Of a stretch of DNA of 64,000 bases, positions 1-8,829 are shown one piece after another (position 1 is the first letter of the stretch; each line of letters opens with the position of its first letter). The stretch lies in the NCBI GenBank assembly GCA_023430465.1, contig JAEZAM010000081.1, forward strand, positions 14,506 to 78,505, read 5' to 3'. The notes under the pieces are model-generated. The model did no database searches and was not told where the DNA came from. It was given only the letters and a program-made list of their open reading frames with translations. The DNA is from Bacteroidota bacterium. GTDB taxonomy: Bacteria > Bacteroidota > Bacteroidia > Chitinophagales > Chitinophagaceae. Both the position numbers and the translations under genes were made by a program.

Positions 1-999
1 GTCGTTTCTGTTATCCAGTAATCCGTTATTGCCGCGATAGTATGCATAGAATGAGGCATTATCTGCTGCGATTGCCAGAACGATCTTCTTACCGTCGATC
101 TCATCATTGATCACCCGCTTTTGACGAAGCATGTTCCAGTCATAGGCTTTCGACCTATTGCCCGAAACAACGCCGATCACCCAACTCTTATCGCGCCACG
201 ACAGGCTATCTGTACCCGTCAGTGCATTTCTGCTCAGGCCGGATTCATATTTCATAGTGGTATCGTACGATGCAGTATAGGCAGGGTCGGCCTGCATGAT
301 TGTCGAGGCAGGATGCACTCTTAGCCAGCTTGCAAGCGAGGTTTGCTGACTGTGTATCTCCTTCAGTTGCATTCCCTTTCTTGGCCCTGCAATAGCTTCG
401 CCCGTTGCCTGTCTCCACCAGCTACCGGTGGTCTTATCTTCCAGCATCGCATTGAAATGATCCATCCCAACGAGCCGGAAGGTTTCGTGCCTTCCATCAA
501 TGGTGGGATCGAACACGCGGCCAGTCCGACATACCGTACAATAAGTGACAAGTACCTTTTCTCCACCAACCTCATCCTGCACCTGGTGATGGTAGCCGAG
601 GAATTGTATGGGATAGGCACGCGCGACACCATTTCTCACAATGCCGATCACCAGTCTGGATGTATCCACCTTATTTTCGGTGGCACTTGCCAGCACAAGC
701 GTTTTTGGCTGTGCAAACATCTTGTCGGCAGCCATCTGGAAATTTGCCATGTATGCCACAGTCGCTAGCAACACCAATGGTATGACAGGCACCCATTTTC
801 TCCTCCATCGTCCACGCAGAAGACCGGCAATGATCATCACGATGAATAAGCCGCGAATCACCCAGCGCCATTTGTATAAAAAATACGCGAGGTCGATCGA
901 GTTCATCCGCTGGCTGCCGGGCATGGGCATGATGAAGAATACATTCGCAATTTCGAATAGAAGCAGGCCGATAAATCCGAGCCAGAATAATTTTTTCAT
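1..999 (-). CDS. DUF3179 domain membrane protein (3' end cut by window edge)
   Basis: An open frame of 333 codons reads from an ATG at 999 down to base 1 without a stop, so the C-terminus lies outside the window. The N-terminus carries about three hydrophobic segments (roughly residues 3-25, 45-58 and 68-85) with an arginine-rich loop between the second and third. From about residue 110 the sequence matches the DUF3179 family: a region reading VRNGVARAYP, then TYCTVCRTGRVFDP with two cysteines, then a repeat of the same fold ending near ADNASFYAYY. The function of DUF3179 is unknown. It starts 11 nt after the stop of the AhpD-like gene, so the two are very probably co-transcribed as the last genes of the haloperoxidase/SusCD locus. 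The family call is firm; any role is inference. Confidence 0.85.
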   Translation of the reverse strand, partial: MKKLFWLGFIGLLLFEIANVFFIMPMPGSQRMNSIDLAYFLYKWRWVIRGLFIVMIIAGLLRGRWRRKWVPVIPLVLLATVAYMANFQMAADKMFAQPKTLVLASATENKVDTSRLVIGIVRNGVARAYPIQFLGYHHQVQDEVGGEKVLVTYCTVCRTGRVFDPTIDGRHETFRLVGMDHFNAMLEDKTTGSWWRQATGEAIAGPRKGMQLKEIHSQQTSLASWLRVHPASTIMQADPAYTASYDTTMKYESGLSRNALTGTDSLSWRDKSWVIGVVSGNRSKAYDWNMLRQKRVINDEIDGKKIVLAIAADNASFYAYYRGNNGLLDNRND

Positions 1000-1010
1000 A
1001 TTACTATTGA

Positions 1011-1562
1011 TTATTTATACAAGTCAAGTGATGCATATCCTTCGGCCGCGCGCATGGGCGCACGTTCTACATAAACATTGAGGTCATTCGGCGCCCAGGT
1101 GCCAAGGCCATCGACATACCTGTTGAACATACAAAACGCTGCTGCTATCAGCACCGTGTCATGTATCTCGCGGTCAGTTGCCCCTTCCGATCTCGCCGAC
1201 CTTATATGATCCTCTGTTACATGCTTTCCTGATTGCTGGACAGCGGCCGCAATCTTCAATAAAGCTTTCATCCTGGCAGAGAGTGCTGCATTATCGATAT
1301 CCGCCTTGATCGCAGCAATGGTGTCAATGCTGCACTCCATGTAATGACCGGCAAGCGCTCCATGCACATGCTGGCAGAAAAAGCAGTCATTCAGGTAGGA
1401 TACATAAGTGCCGATGAGCTCCCGATCGCCACGACTGAGTGTATTGTCGTCATCGCGAAGAAGGATCTCAGCCAGCATGTTCAGCGGCTTCGCTGTTTCG
1501 GGGCGAAACGCCATTGGACCGCGTATGCCCGGGAGGTCGTTTCCAAGATCGATGTAAGCCAT
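1011..1562 (-). CDS. AhpD-like / carboxymuconolactone decarboxylase family protein (paralog 1)
   Basis: This 183-residue protein has no signal peptide, so it should be cytoplasmic. It has the AhpD core: Glu48 in RELIG, then C60-F-F-C63 and His67, the spacing used by AhpD peroxidases (E, CxxC, H four residues on). The C-terminal half carries DREIHDTVLIAAAFCMFNRYVDGLGT, typical of peroxidase-related CMD proteins. The family reduces hydroperoxides through the CxxC thiols, or in other members decarboxylates gamma-carboxymuconolactone; the intact CxxC favours the redox role. It is one of three paralogs in this locus (others at 6003 and 6588), separated from the upstream susD by 108 nt holding an inverted hexamer repeat. 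The actual substrate cannot be read from sequence. Confidence 0.88.
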   Translation of the reverse strand: MAYIDLGNDLPGIRGPMAFRPETAKPLNMLAEILLRDDDNTLSRGDRELIGTYVSYLNDCFFCQHVHGALAGHYMECSIDTIAAIKADIDNAALSARMKALLKIAAAVQQSGKHVTEDHIRSARSEGATDREIHDTVLIAAAFCMFNRYVDGLGTWAPNDLNVYVERAPMRAAEGYASLDLYK

Positions 1563-1563
1563 G

Positions 1564-1660
1564 TTTGAGGTTGAGGTTTAGGTTGAGGCTGAAGTCAAGG
1601 TTGAAGCCAGGCACTATGCGTGACCTCTGCCCTGCTTCCGCCTTAGCTTCAACCTTAGCC
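1564..1660. repeat. Inverted GGTTGAGG-type hexamer repeat between susD and the AhpD-like gene
   Basis: The left arm (1564-1607) is a run of degenerate GAGGTT/GAGGCT hexamers. The right arm (about 1636-1660) is its complement type (CTTCAACCTTAGCCTTAG). A perfect 11-bp inverted pair, AAGGTTGAAGC at 1597-1607 and GCTTCAACCTT at 1646-1656, closes a 38-nt loop. It sits exactly in the gap after the susD stop. It resembles the larger hexamer repeat at 37131-37337. It may be a dispersed repeat that also forms an mRNA 3' hairpin. Confidence 0.7.
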
Positions 1661-1670
1661 TTAGTGTCAG

Positions 1671-2975
1671 CTATTGCATTTCAGTCAGGGGGATGGGCAT
1701 CGCACTCCACACATCATCCCCCGGCCGATCGATCGGCAGCGTTGCCAGGCGGTTGTAACGACGCATATCGATCCATCTGTGTCCTTCATAGAACAGGGAA
1801 TACCGGCGATGGTAAAGAATTTCATTTATCAACGCTCCCTCATTCACTGCACCGCCGTATGGGGTCAGGTTGTGCTCATCACGGATCGCATTGATAGCCA
1901 CTATGGCATCAGGGAAGGCGTTGGACCTTGCTTTTGCCTCCGCGTAAATCAGGATGAGTTCTTCATTCCGGACGATAGGAATAGGCGCAGTGCTGGACCT
2001 GTAGACCCATACATCGCGATCACTGCTGAGGCCGGAAGTTGACGCCACATCTGTCCTGATGGTCGCTTTGCTGATGCGATCATCGCCAGGGGCGATCTGC
2101 GTTGTATAAGACGGATGTGCGAGTCGCACTTCACCATTTGCATTCTGATCAAAAAATGCAGGATTGAGAATGTCTCCACTACCTGTGCTGAATACATGAT
2201 AAACGCCTGTATTAAGATCACCGGCAAGGTTGAAGAATGATTCATTCAGGGCTGTCAGTGCACCGGGCCAGTCTTCCCTGTAAATTGCCACACGGGCTGC
2301 AAGTGCGCGGTTAAACCGGATCAGCCCTGCTGCATCATCGAAGCCTTCGAAACCGGTTGTCAGCTGAAAACCTATCTCCGCCGTACTGAGATCTGTGCGG
2401 CCTTCGTTCAGCAGATCCGCGATCGCCTCGATAGCCTGATCATACGGCACGATGGGCCCGAGGTTGCCCGCGTCTGCCACATCTATTCTTACTCCATTTG
2501 TATAGGTGAGATTCAGGTTCAACAGGAGCTCATACGCCTTTATTGTTTTTGCAAAACCGATGAACCCGTTTTTCAATGCCGGTGAAATTTGCTGCGAATT
2601 GGTGGCCGCCTGAATCAGTACGTTGCAGTTTTTGACCACACGGTAACGGGAGGCCCATGGATTGGTAATGTAAAAGCCGGTATTGTTCAACTGCGTGTTT
2701 TCTGATCCCAACAGTTCGGTTACGAAGCGGGGGTCTGCACTCGAAAACCTGTACATTTCCCTGCCCAGTACGCCGACCACATCCAGGTAAGCACCTTCAT
2801 TGATACGCATACCTGCCAGCGTGCCGGTAACCAACGCACTCAATTGTGATTGTGATGCATTGTTAAGGTATTCCTCAATCGTTGGGCTATTTAGGTTGCC
2901 ATACTCTTTTTTACAGGAAGAAAATACGAACACCAGAAGCAAGGTAAGGCTGTATAGAAAATTATGTTTTTTCAT
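1671..2975 (-). CDS. SusD/RagB family outer-membrane lipoprotein
   Basis: A 434-residue SusD-like protein. It opens with a lipoprotein signal peptide ending FSSCKKEYG (Cys20 as lipidation site). The body has the SusD pattern: an aromatic and Asn-rich N-terminal half with tetratricopeptide-like helices (WASRYRVVKNCNVLIQAA, LNFNRALAARVAIYREDWPGAL), then a C-terminal EELILIYAEAKAR and YEGHRWIDMRRYNRL, the standard RagB/SusD end. At 434 residues it is a little shorter than usual (480-550). SusD proteins sit on the cell surface as a lid on SusC and bind the ligand. It lies 17 nt downstream of the susC-like gene and is co-transcribed with it. Because no glycoside hydrolase is nearby, the ligand may not be a polysaccharide; this is inference. 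Confidence 0.93.
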   Translation of the reverse strand: MKKHNFLYSLTLLLVFVFSSCKKEYGNLNSPTIEEYLNNASQSQLSALVTGTLAGMRINEGAYLDVVGVLGREMYRFSSADPRFVTELLGSENTQLNNTGFYITNPWASRYRVVKNCNVLIQAATNSQQISPALKNGFIGFAKTIKAYELLLNLNLTYTNGVRIDVADAGNLGPIVPYDQAIEAIADLLNEGRTDLSTAEIGFQLTTGFEGFDDAAGLIRFNRALAARVAIYREDWPGALTALNESFFNLAGDLNTGVYHVFSTGSGDILNPAFFDQNANGEVRLAHPSYTTQIAPGDDRISKATIRTDVASTSGLSSDRDVWVYRSSTAPIPIVRNEELILIYAEAKARSNAFPDAIVAINAIRDEHNLTPYGGAVNEGALINEILYHRRYSLFYEGHRWIDMRRYNRLATLPIDRPGDDVWSAMPIPLTEMQ

Positions 2976-2992
2976 TGTCCTAAGATTTTGCG

Positions 2993-5953
2993 TTAGAAAT
3001 CTAATGTGATGTTGAACATCGCGCGTTTTGAAGCCGGGAAGGGATCAACGTCCACGCCGGATGAGAAACCGGTTCCAAAATTGGAGACCTCGGGATCATA
3101 TCCCTCGTATTTCGTGATAGTGATGAAGTTGTTGAACGAGACGCCCACCCTTGCACCCCTGATCACTTTCCACGGCAGTTGTGGCAGGGTATAGTATAAC
3201 CCTATTTCCCTGAAGCGCAGGTAGCCTGAATTCTGCACAAACCCGTCGGCACTTCCGCCGAGGTATTGCCCAATTCGCTGCGGGCCATTGGGAACACCAT
3301 TTTTATCATCATCTTCATCATAGTCAGCACTGGTTCCACCAAAATCATTAAGCAGGCTCGTAAGGTTAACATTATCCCCCTTATATTTCCAATGCACGAG
3401 GAAACGGAGTGCCAGCTTGTTCCGGAATACTAATTCATTGAATGTATTCATCTGGAAGGTCGGCTCGCCATTTCCCAAAGGAACTATCTCGCCCGCCGGT
3501 GCGATCGGCGCATTCAAACCAACAATCTGTGTTGCGGATTTTCCTTCTTCTATCCGAAACGTGCCGAGACTTGTACCAAATGAGCCTAACACAACGGGTG
3601 GTATATCAAGACGGGTAACCTTTGATCTGTTTAACCAGAAATTTACCGACGTATTCCATTTGATGTTTTTCAATGCCAGGGGTTGCGCATTCATGCCCAA
3701 CTCGATTCCCCTGTTCCGAAGATCACCGGCATTCACAAACCTGGTGGAGAAGCCAGATGACGGTGGCACGGTTGCCAGCAACAGGAAGTCAAATATCTTT
3801 TTGCTGTAGGCGGTCAGCTCAAAGCTCAGTTTTCCATTCAATACACTGAAGTCGATCCCGGCCTCCAGTTCGGTTTGTCTTTCTGCTTTGATGCCTGGGT
3901 CGCCACCCTGAATATTCACCAGATAACCCTGCAGTCCGCCTGTGTTTGCAGCAACGAATGTGGTGAACTTACTGCCGAATGCGGGAAAGTTGCCCGATTG
4001 CCCATAGGCTGCCCGAACCTTGAAGTTGCTGAATATCCGATCACTCAATACATCGAGTCGTGTAAGATTGACAGAGAGACCTGCCTTGGGATACAATGAA
4101 AATTTCTCAGGATCACCATTGTTCGTTGACCTGTCAAAACGAATACCACCGGTGATGTTGATGGCATCTTTAATCGTGGCTTCTTCCTGGATGAACAAAC
4201 CTTCATTCTGGAACTTGTTCCGAAACTGCTGCGCGGTCAGCTCACCGCCCTGGTCCATGTTCGACTGGCCGGACGCTACCTGTGTAGCCACATTCAGGAG
4301 ATTATCAAAATCTCCCCTTTCCTGGGTATACCCGGCAGATGTTGTGAGCAGGAGTTTATCGGATGCATTGAAATTATTTACAAGCGACAGGATTGTGTTT
4401 GTGTTGAGGCTTTTCGTTACACCCTGGATCGACGTTCCGCGGTTGATCACCTGCGACTGGAGTTCACGGGGGAACAGGGCTGATGTCACCAGGTTGTAAA
4501 AGTCAATACCGCCCCGTCCTATGAACTTGGTGACCGACCTTTCGCTGCGCTGCAATGTAGCTTCCAGGCTGAGTCCTGTTGTGAACCTGTTCACTTTTTC
4601 ATTGTTTCGCATGAGCGCTATTGTCTGCAATACATTGGACGCGCCGAAAGGATTGTTTGGGTAAACACCAAACTGGTCAGGATGCAGTTCTGCAAATGAT
4701 GGCGTAGATGAGAGGGAAATACTATATGTTACTCCATTGTTGTCATTCCCGGTAAGACCGCGATTTGCAGAGGAGTTCACATAGTTGGTGCTGACACCGA
4801 TCTTGATATTTTCATTTACACGGTGGTCTACGTTCAGGCGAAGGCTGCTGTTACGATAGCCGGTTCCTTTCACAATTCCGTCTTCGGCTTTCTGTGCGGC
4901 GGAGAAATAAAAACTGGTGTTCTCATTACCGCCTGTCATGCTGAGAACACTGTTGCGGAGGAAGCCCATATTGTCATATACTTCCTTCTCATAGTCATAG
5001 ATCCGGCCGGCAGCCTGGGCGTCGAGAAACTGTTGCCGTAGTGCTGCGCTGCGTACGGGATCGCTGGAAAGACCAGCCGCAGCATCCGCGGTGAATGTCC
5101 TCACCCCAAGGAGTTTTCGAACCTGTACGATACCAACATCCTGCGAGAAACTGATCTTCGATTTGCCCTGCTTTCCTCGTTTGGTGGAAATGATGATAAC
5201 GCCGGCCGCGGCTCTTGAACCATAGATGGCAGCGGCAGAGGCGCCTTTCAATATTTCGATCGACTCGATATCCTCTGCCCTCAGGTCGGCGATCCTGCTG
5301 GATGGGTTATCCTGGTTGGACGCATTGCCACCCGCCGCCGCACCGGTCACAGCATTGAGTCCGCCCGATGTGGCGGTGTTGTCCATAAACACACCATCAA
5401 CCACGTAGAGTGGCTGGGTGTTACCAAACACAGAAGTGACCCCTCTCAATTTCACTGAAATGCCGCCACCTGGTGCACCGGTATTTGCGTTGATATAAGC
5501 ACCGGTGATCTTACCATTCAACGCAGCATCAAATGTTTGGGCAGGAGCTACCCCACTTAGCTGTTTGGCCGAGATCGTTCCTACTGCATTGGCAAGGTTA
5601 CTGCGTTTTACATTGGTGGCAAGACCCGTTACAACGACCTCGTCGAGCCGCGCGAAATCCTCTTCAAGTCTGACAGAAAGATCCGTTGTGGTGGAGGTTA
5701 CGGTGATTTTTTGGGACCTGAATCCGCTGGTCGATATTGTCAGCGACGTTCCATCCGCAACAGTGATGGAGAAGCGGCCATCGGCATCTGCAACTGTGCC
5801 GCGATTGGATCTGTCAACGGTAATGCTTGCGCCCTGTACGGGATTGCCGCTGCCATCCACGACCCGGCCCGAAAGGCTCCGGCCCTGCGCCATTGCCAGG
5901 CAGGGTACTATGATCGCAAGGGTCAGCAGCGCATGAAACAGTAATTTCTTCAT
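2993..5953 (-). CDS. SusC/RagA family TonB-dependent outer-membrane transporter
   Basis: A 986-residue SusC-like receptor. The signal peptide ends LAMAQG near residue 24. A carboxypeptidase-regulatory-like domain follows (about 26-100, LSGRVVDGSGNPVQGASI), then LDEVVVTGLATNVKRSNL leading into the plug (YVVDGVFMD, ADIESIEILKGASAAAIYGSRAA), then a long beta-barrel ending in ...MFNITLDF with a terminal Phe as expected for BAM insertion. The mutation-tolerant plug motif AAAIYGSRAAAGVI is intact. It lies 49 nt behind the AhpD-like gene at 6003 and 17 nt ahead of susD, so AhpD-AhpD-SusC-SusD look like one transcript. Transport is TonB-driven; the cargo is unknown. It has no N-terminal STN domain, and no sigma/anti-sigma pair is adjacent. 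Confidence 0.95.
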   Translation of the reverse strand: MKKLLFHALLTLAIIVPCLAMAQGRSLSGRVVDGSGNPVQGASITVDRSNRGTVADADGRFSITVADGTSLTISTSGFRSQKITVTSTTTDLSVRLEEDFARLDEVVVTGLATNVKRSNLANAVGTISAKQLSGVAPAQTFDAALNGKITGAYINANTGAPGGGISVKLRGVTSVFGNTQPLYVVDGVFMDNTATSGGLNAVTGAAAGGNASNQDNPSSRIADLRAEDIESIEILKGASAAAIYGSRAAAGVIIISTKRGKQGKSKISFSQDVGIVQVRKLLGVRTFTADAAAGLSSDPVRSAALRQQFLDAQAAGRIYDYEKEVYDNMGFLRNSVLSMTGGNENTSFYFSAAQKAEDGIVKGTGYRNSSLRLNVDHRVNENIKIGVSTNYVNSSANRGLTGNDNNGVTYSISLSSTPSFAELHPDQFGVYPNNPFGASNVLQTIALMRNNEKVNRFTTGLSLEATLQRSERSVTKFIGRGGIDFYNLVTSALFPRELQSQVINRGTSIQGVTKSLNTNTILSLVNNFNASDKLLLTTSAGYTQERGDFDNLLNVATQVASGQSNMDQGGELTAQQFRNKFQNEGLFIQEEATIKDAINITGGIRFDRSTNNGDPEKFSLYPKAGLSVNLTRLDVLSDRIFSNFKVRAAYGQSGNFPAFGSKFTTFVAANTGGLQGYLVNIQGGDPGIKAERQTELEAGIDFSVLNGKLSFELTAYSKKIFDFLLLATVPPSSGFSTRFVNAGDLRNRGIELGMNAQPLALKNIKWNTSVNFWLNRSKVTRLDIPPVVLGSFGTSLGTFRIEEGKSATQIVGLNAPIAPAGEIVPLGNGEPTFQMNTFNELVFRNKLALRFLVHWKYKGDNVNLTSLLNDFGGTSADYDEDDDKNGVPNGPQRIGQYLGGSADGFVQNSGYLRFREIGLYYTLPQLPWKVIRGARVGVSFNNFITITKYEGYDPEVSNFGTGFSSGVDVDPFPASKRAMFNITLDF

Positions 5954-6002
5954 AGCTGTTGTTTTCGGTTAATAGAATAAACTGTATTGGAAATGATCTG
6001 AC

Positions 6003-6560
6003 TTATTTGTCCGGGAAATGATATCCGTTCACCATCCTAACTCCCATTTCTTCATACACAGAAAAATCATCGGGTGTGAAACTGTTTAATCCATCCACGT
6101 AACGATTGAACATGCAGAAGGTGGCAGCGATCAGCACGGTGTCATGTATCTCCGATTCGGTGGCGCCGTATCTCTTTGCAAAATCAATGTCAGCAGGTGA
6201 AACATTTTTCCCCGACACCTGTACCCTTTCGGCAATCCGGAGGAGGCTGGTAAGCTTTGGGGAAATGTGTGCTTCCGTATCGCCCTTCAGCACGGCATCC
6301 ACCACCGCTGCTTTTCGACCGTAAAGCACTCTGGCTGCCGCAGCATGACTTTGAGTGCAAAAGCGGCATTGGTTCAATGATGACACATAGGCAGCCAACA
6401 GTTCGCGGTCAGCCTGGGGCAAGGTGCCTGGCCCCCGGAGTAAGACCTGTACAAGGTCGTATAATGGGCGACCGGTCTCGGGCCTGTAACTGACGAGGCT
6501 CCTGATGCCTGGAATGGTAGCATCAATATCGATATGCGGTTTGTTGGCTGTATCAGGCAT
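6003..6560 (-). CDS. AhpD-like / carboxymuconolactone decarboxylase family protein (paralog 2)
   Basis: A 185-residue cytoplasmic protein with the AhpD catalytic set: Glu53 in DRELLAAYVSSLNQ, C65-R-F-C68 and His72. The C-terminal motif IHDTVLIAATFCMFNRYVDGLNSF is nearly the same as in the paralogs at 1011 and 6588, so the three arose by duplication. The gene starts 27 nt after the stop of paralog 3 and ends 49 nt before susC, so the two AhpD genes lead the susCD transcript. A redox or peroxide-handling role follows from the family; the physiological substrate is open. Confidence 0.88.
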   Translation of the reverse strand: MPDTANKPHIDIDATIPGIRSLVSYRPETGRPLYDLVQVLLRGPGTLPQADRELLAAYVSSLNQCRFCTQSHAAAARVLYGRKAAVVDAVLKGDTEAHISPKLTSLLRIAERVQVSGKNVSPADIDFAKRYGATESEIHDTVLIAATFCMFNRYVDGLNSFTPDDFSVYEEMGVRMVNGYHFPDK

Positions 6561-6587
6561 TGATGTTGACTTAAGATCACATCGGAG

Positions 6588-7166
6588 TTAATGTTCAGGC
6601 CACGGGCTGTTTTCCAATTGATCATATCCGCCGGGCAAGCGGTTGTACCCGATCGTTGTTATGCGTTTACCCAATTGCTGGTAAAACGCGGGATCATCGG
6701 GTGTTACAGTTGCGAGTCCGTCCACGTACCGATTGTATAAACAGAAAAGTGCGGCAATAAGAACTGTGTCATGAATTTCCAGGTCAGTGGCACCTTCTTT
6801 TTTTGCCGCAGCGATGGCTTCCGCCGTAACTGCTTTACCGGACTCCCGGACAAGCGCAGCGATCCGAAGCAGGCATTTCATCTTTTCGCTGATATCTGCG
6901 GAATTGATATCCGTCTTGACGCTGGTGGTGGTCTGTGATTCACCGCTGAGAAGGTCGGCGGCTGCAGTATGGGCATTTGTACAGAACCGGCATTCATTCC
7001 CTGAGGAAACCACGGTTGCGATCAGTTCGCGTTCTGCTTCGGAGAGGGTGGATGGACCTCTGAGTAATATTTGTGTTAGCTCGCGAATGGGTGCGGCTGT
7101 TTCCTTTCGATATTCGAGCAGGCCGGTGATACCCGGCAGATGATCCTCCAGGGGAATATATGGCAT
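6588..7166 (-). CDS. AhpD-like / carboxymuconolactone decarboxylase family protein (paralog 3)
   Basis: A 192-residue AhpD-like protein with Glu47, C59-R-F-C62 and His66 in the active-site spacing, and the shared IHDTVLIAALFCLYNRYVDGLATV tail. Its N-terminus (MPYIPLEDHLPGI) is close to that of paralog 1 (MAYIDLGNDLPGI). It is the first gene after the terminator at 7215-7246, so a promoter in the 114-nt gap, or read-through, must supply its transcript; I could not see a convincing TAnnTTTG element there. There is no signal peptide, so it should act in the cytoplasm. Confidence 0.88.
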   Translation of the reverse strand: MPYIPLEDHLPGITGLLEYRKETAAPIRELTQILLRGPSTLSEAERELIATVVSSGNECRFCTNAHTAAADLLSGESQTTTSVKTDINSADISEKMKCLLRIAALVRESGKAVTAEAIAAAKKEGATDLEIHDTVLIAALFCLYNRYVDGLATVTPDDPAFYQQLGKRITTIGYNRLPGGYDQLENSPWPEH

Positions 7167-7214
7167 ATCGTTAATGTTCCGTCTCGGTCAATCGTTGCCC
7201 ATACATCAGGAGAG

Positions 7215-7246
7215 AAAAAAGGGCGTCAGTAAAGAATTACAACGCC
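7215..7246 (-). terminator. Probable intrinsic terminator after the second haloperoxidase gene
   Basis: Read on the minus strand, GGCGT pairs with ACGCC (7242-7246 with 7222-7226), and an inner GTAA/TTAC stem closes a TTCT loop with a small bulge. Six T residues follow (plus-strand A run 7215-7220). It lies 35 nt beyond the haloperoxidase stop, which splits the haloperoxidase group from the AhpD/SusCD group. Confidence 0.6.
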
Positions 7247-7280
7247 GTGAATGCATATGTATGAAGCTAAAAAATTAAAT

Positions 7281-8828
7281 CTATTCAGCACCATCGGTCA
7301 ACGCGCGCTGTACTGCGTAATCGCCGATGTTATGTCCCACCTCTAATCCTACTTCACAGTCTGCTCGATAGTGAATACCTCCGTACATTCTTGACATAGA
7401 TGCTTCCTGCGCCATGGCATGATAGGCAGTGGCACGGTCAGGAACAAGGTGAGCAAGTATCTGTGCCGCCGCGCCGCTAAAAGTGGAGTGGCCAGAGATA
7501 TACGCAGGGAAATTTGGAACGCCGGTCAGTGTTTTGATTCGCGGATCCATTTGTGATGGCCTTGGGTTGAAGTAATGGAACTTTGTATCCCAGCAGACGA
7601 TAGAGGCATCCATCAGTGCCATATTCAGGAGAGCCATATTCCTTGCCCAACGAACCTCGCTATAATTTTTTGTGATAAAATCTTCTGCAGCGATGGCATC
7701 CCAGTGGCCCGGAGGCGTTGAGGTGCCTACTCCATCTGCCCAGAAGTGTACGATACGAATACGCTCACGTGTGGGGTTGTTCACGTATTCATATATCTCC
7801 TGTGTTTCCTTTTGCATTTGCTCGCTGTGAACAGATGGTGGAGGACCGGGACGCAGTGAAACGGCGGTCAGTGAATCAAAAAGAAATGCTTTTACCTTTC
7901 CAAAGATCGGCAGCATGGGCGGCCGCTTTGGAAATTCCAGGCTATACCAGGGAGTTTCACCTCTTGAGATACAATCTGTTTCGAACTGTGCCCAGGCTGC
8001 GGGGTTACCACCGGCTGCACCAGCACGGTCACCACGAGCACGTGTCACGAATTTCTGTGCAACTGCTCTGCCGAGTGCAAGACCTGCTTCGAGATCACTA
8101 CGCACATTCGCACCGGAGATGATGCGTGCGTGTTGATGCTCTTCCAGTTTTTGCTGGATATAGTCCTGGTCACCCGGAAATAAAAGCTTCAGCATCTCCA
8201 CGGCTGTACCGGCTACGACTGCGTCCTCGGAAGGATATGAAGGGAGGTCGCTTCTCGGTACCAGTACCTGCAGGCTTGAATCTTTCTTATAGGGGGCAGC
8301 GCGGTTGTATAATTTTTTAAAATGCCAGGCAGCTACCAGGGCATCGTACTGTGCAGCACTCACGTATCCATAGGCCCGCGCAGCGTAAGGCGGGTTGGCA
8401 AACGGGAACTGTGGATAAGCCAGTGGGTTGTTTGCATTTGGTGCGGGGTAAGTGCCATCCGGGTTTTGATAGGGCGGCAGATTATGTTTGGCAACGAGTT
8501 CGCGCAATATTTCATTCCATCGCAATACAGCACCGGCGCTCCAATATTTTACAATAGCTTTTTCATGACCAGTGAGATCAGCCTGCCAGGTCTTGATCTC
8601 ATTCACCTGGGCAGTGTACTCAGGGGTATTCACACCAACAGGCGCAGGGACAGCGAATTCATCAGGCGATGAGAGCAATACAGGCTTCCAGTTGCCCGCA
8701 TCTATATCAAGGCTGGCCGGATTAAGGGCAGGTATATCATCCGTACGTCCTTCCACGCCTTTATTGCAGGATGTTACCAACAATGCGCATGTAGCGGTAA
8801 CAGTCAGGAGGTATAATAGTTTCTTCAT
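7281..8828 (-). CDS. Vanadium-dependent haloperoxidase / PAP2-superfamily lipoprotein
   Basis: A 515-residue protein with a lipoprotein signal ending LLVTSCNKG (Cys21), so it is exported. All three vanadate-binding motifs of the haloperoxidase/acid-phosphatase fold are present near the C-terminus: K416-FHYFNP-R423-P, then S-G-H447, then S-R480-MYGG-I-H486. The Lys-to-Arg (7) and Arg-to-His (6) spacings match vanadium chloroperoxidases. Family members either oxidise halides with peroxide or act as phosphatases, and sequence alone does not decide between them. The start lies 1 nt after the stop of the beta-barrel gene, so translation is probably coupled. A second homolog is at 9806. Calling it a haloperoxidase rather than a phosphatase is an inference from the family. 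Confidence 0.88.
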   Translation of the reverse strand: MKKLLYLLTVTATCALLVTSCNKGVEGRTDDIPALNPASLDIDAGNWKPVLLSSPDEFAVPAPVGVNTPEYTAQVNEIKTWQADLTGHEKAIVKYWSAGAVLRWNEILRELVAKHNLPPYQNPDGTYPAPNANNPLAYPQFPFANPPYAARAYGYVSAAQYDALVAAWHFKKLYNRAAPYKKDSSLQVLVPRSDLPSYPSEDAVVAGTAVEMLKLLFPGDQDYIQQKLEEHQHARIISGANVRSDLEAGLALGRAVAQKFVTRARGDRAGAAGGNPAAWAQFETDCISRGETPWYSLEFPKRPPMLPIFGKVKAFLFDSLTAVSLRPGPPPSVHSEQMQKETQEIYEYVNNPTRERIRIVHFWADGVGTSTPPGHWDAIAAEDFITKNYSEVRWARNMALLNMALMDASIVCWDTKFHYFNPRPSQMDPRIKTLTGVPNFPAYISGHSTFSGAAAQILAHLVPDRATAYHAMAQEASMSRMYGGIHYRADCEVGLEVGHNIGDYAVQRALTDGAE

Positions 8829-8829
8829 A

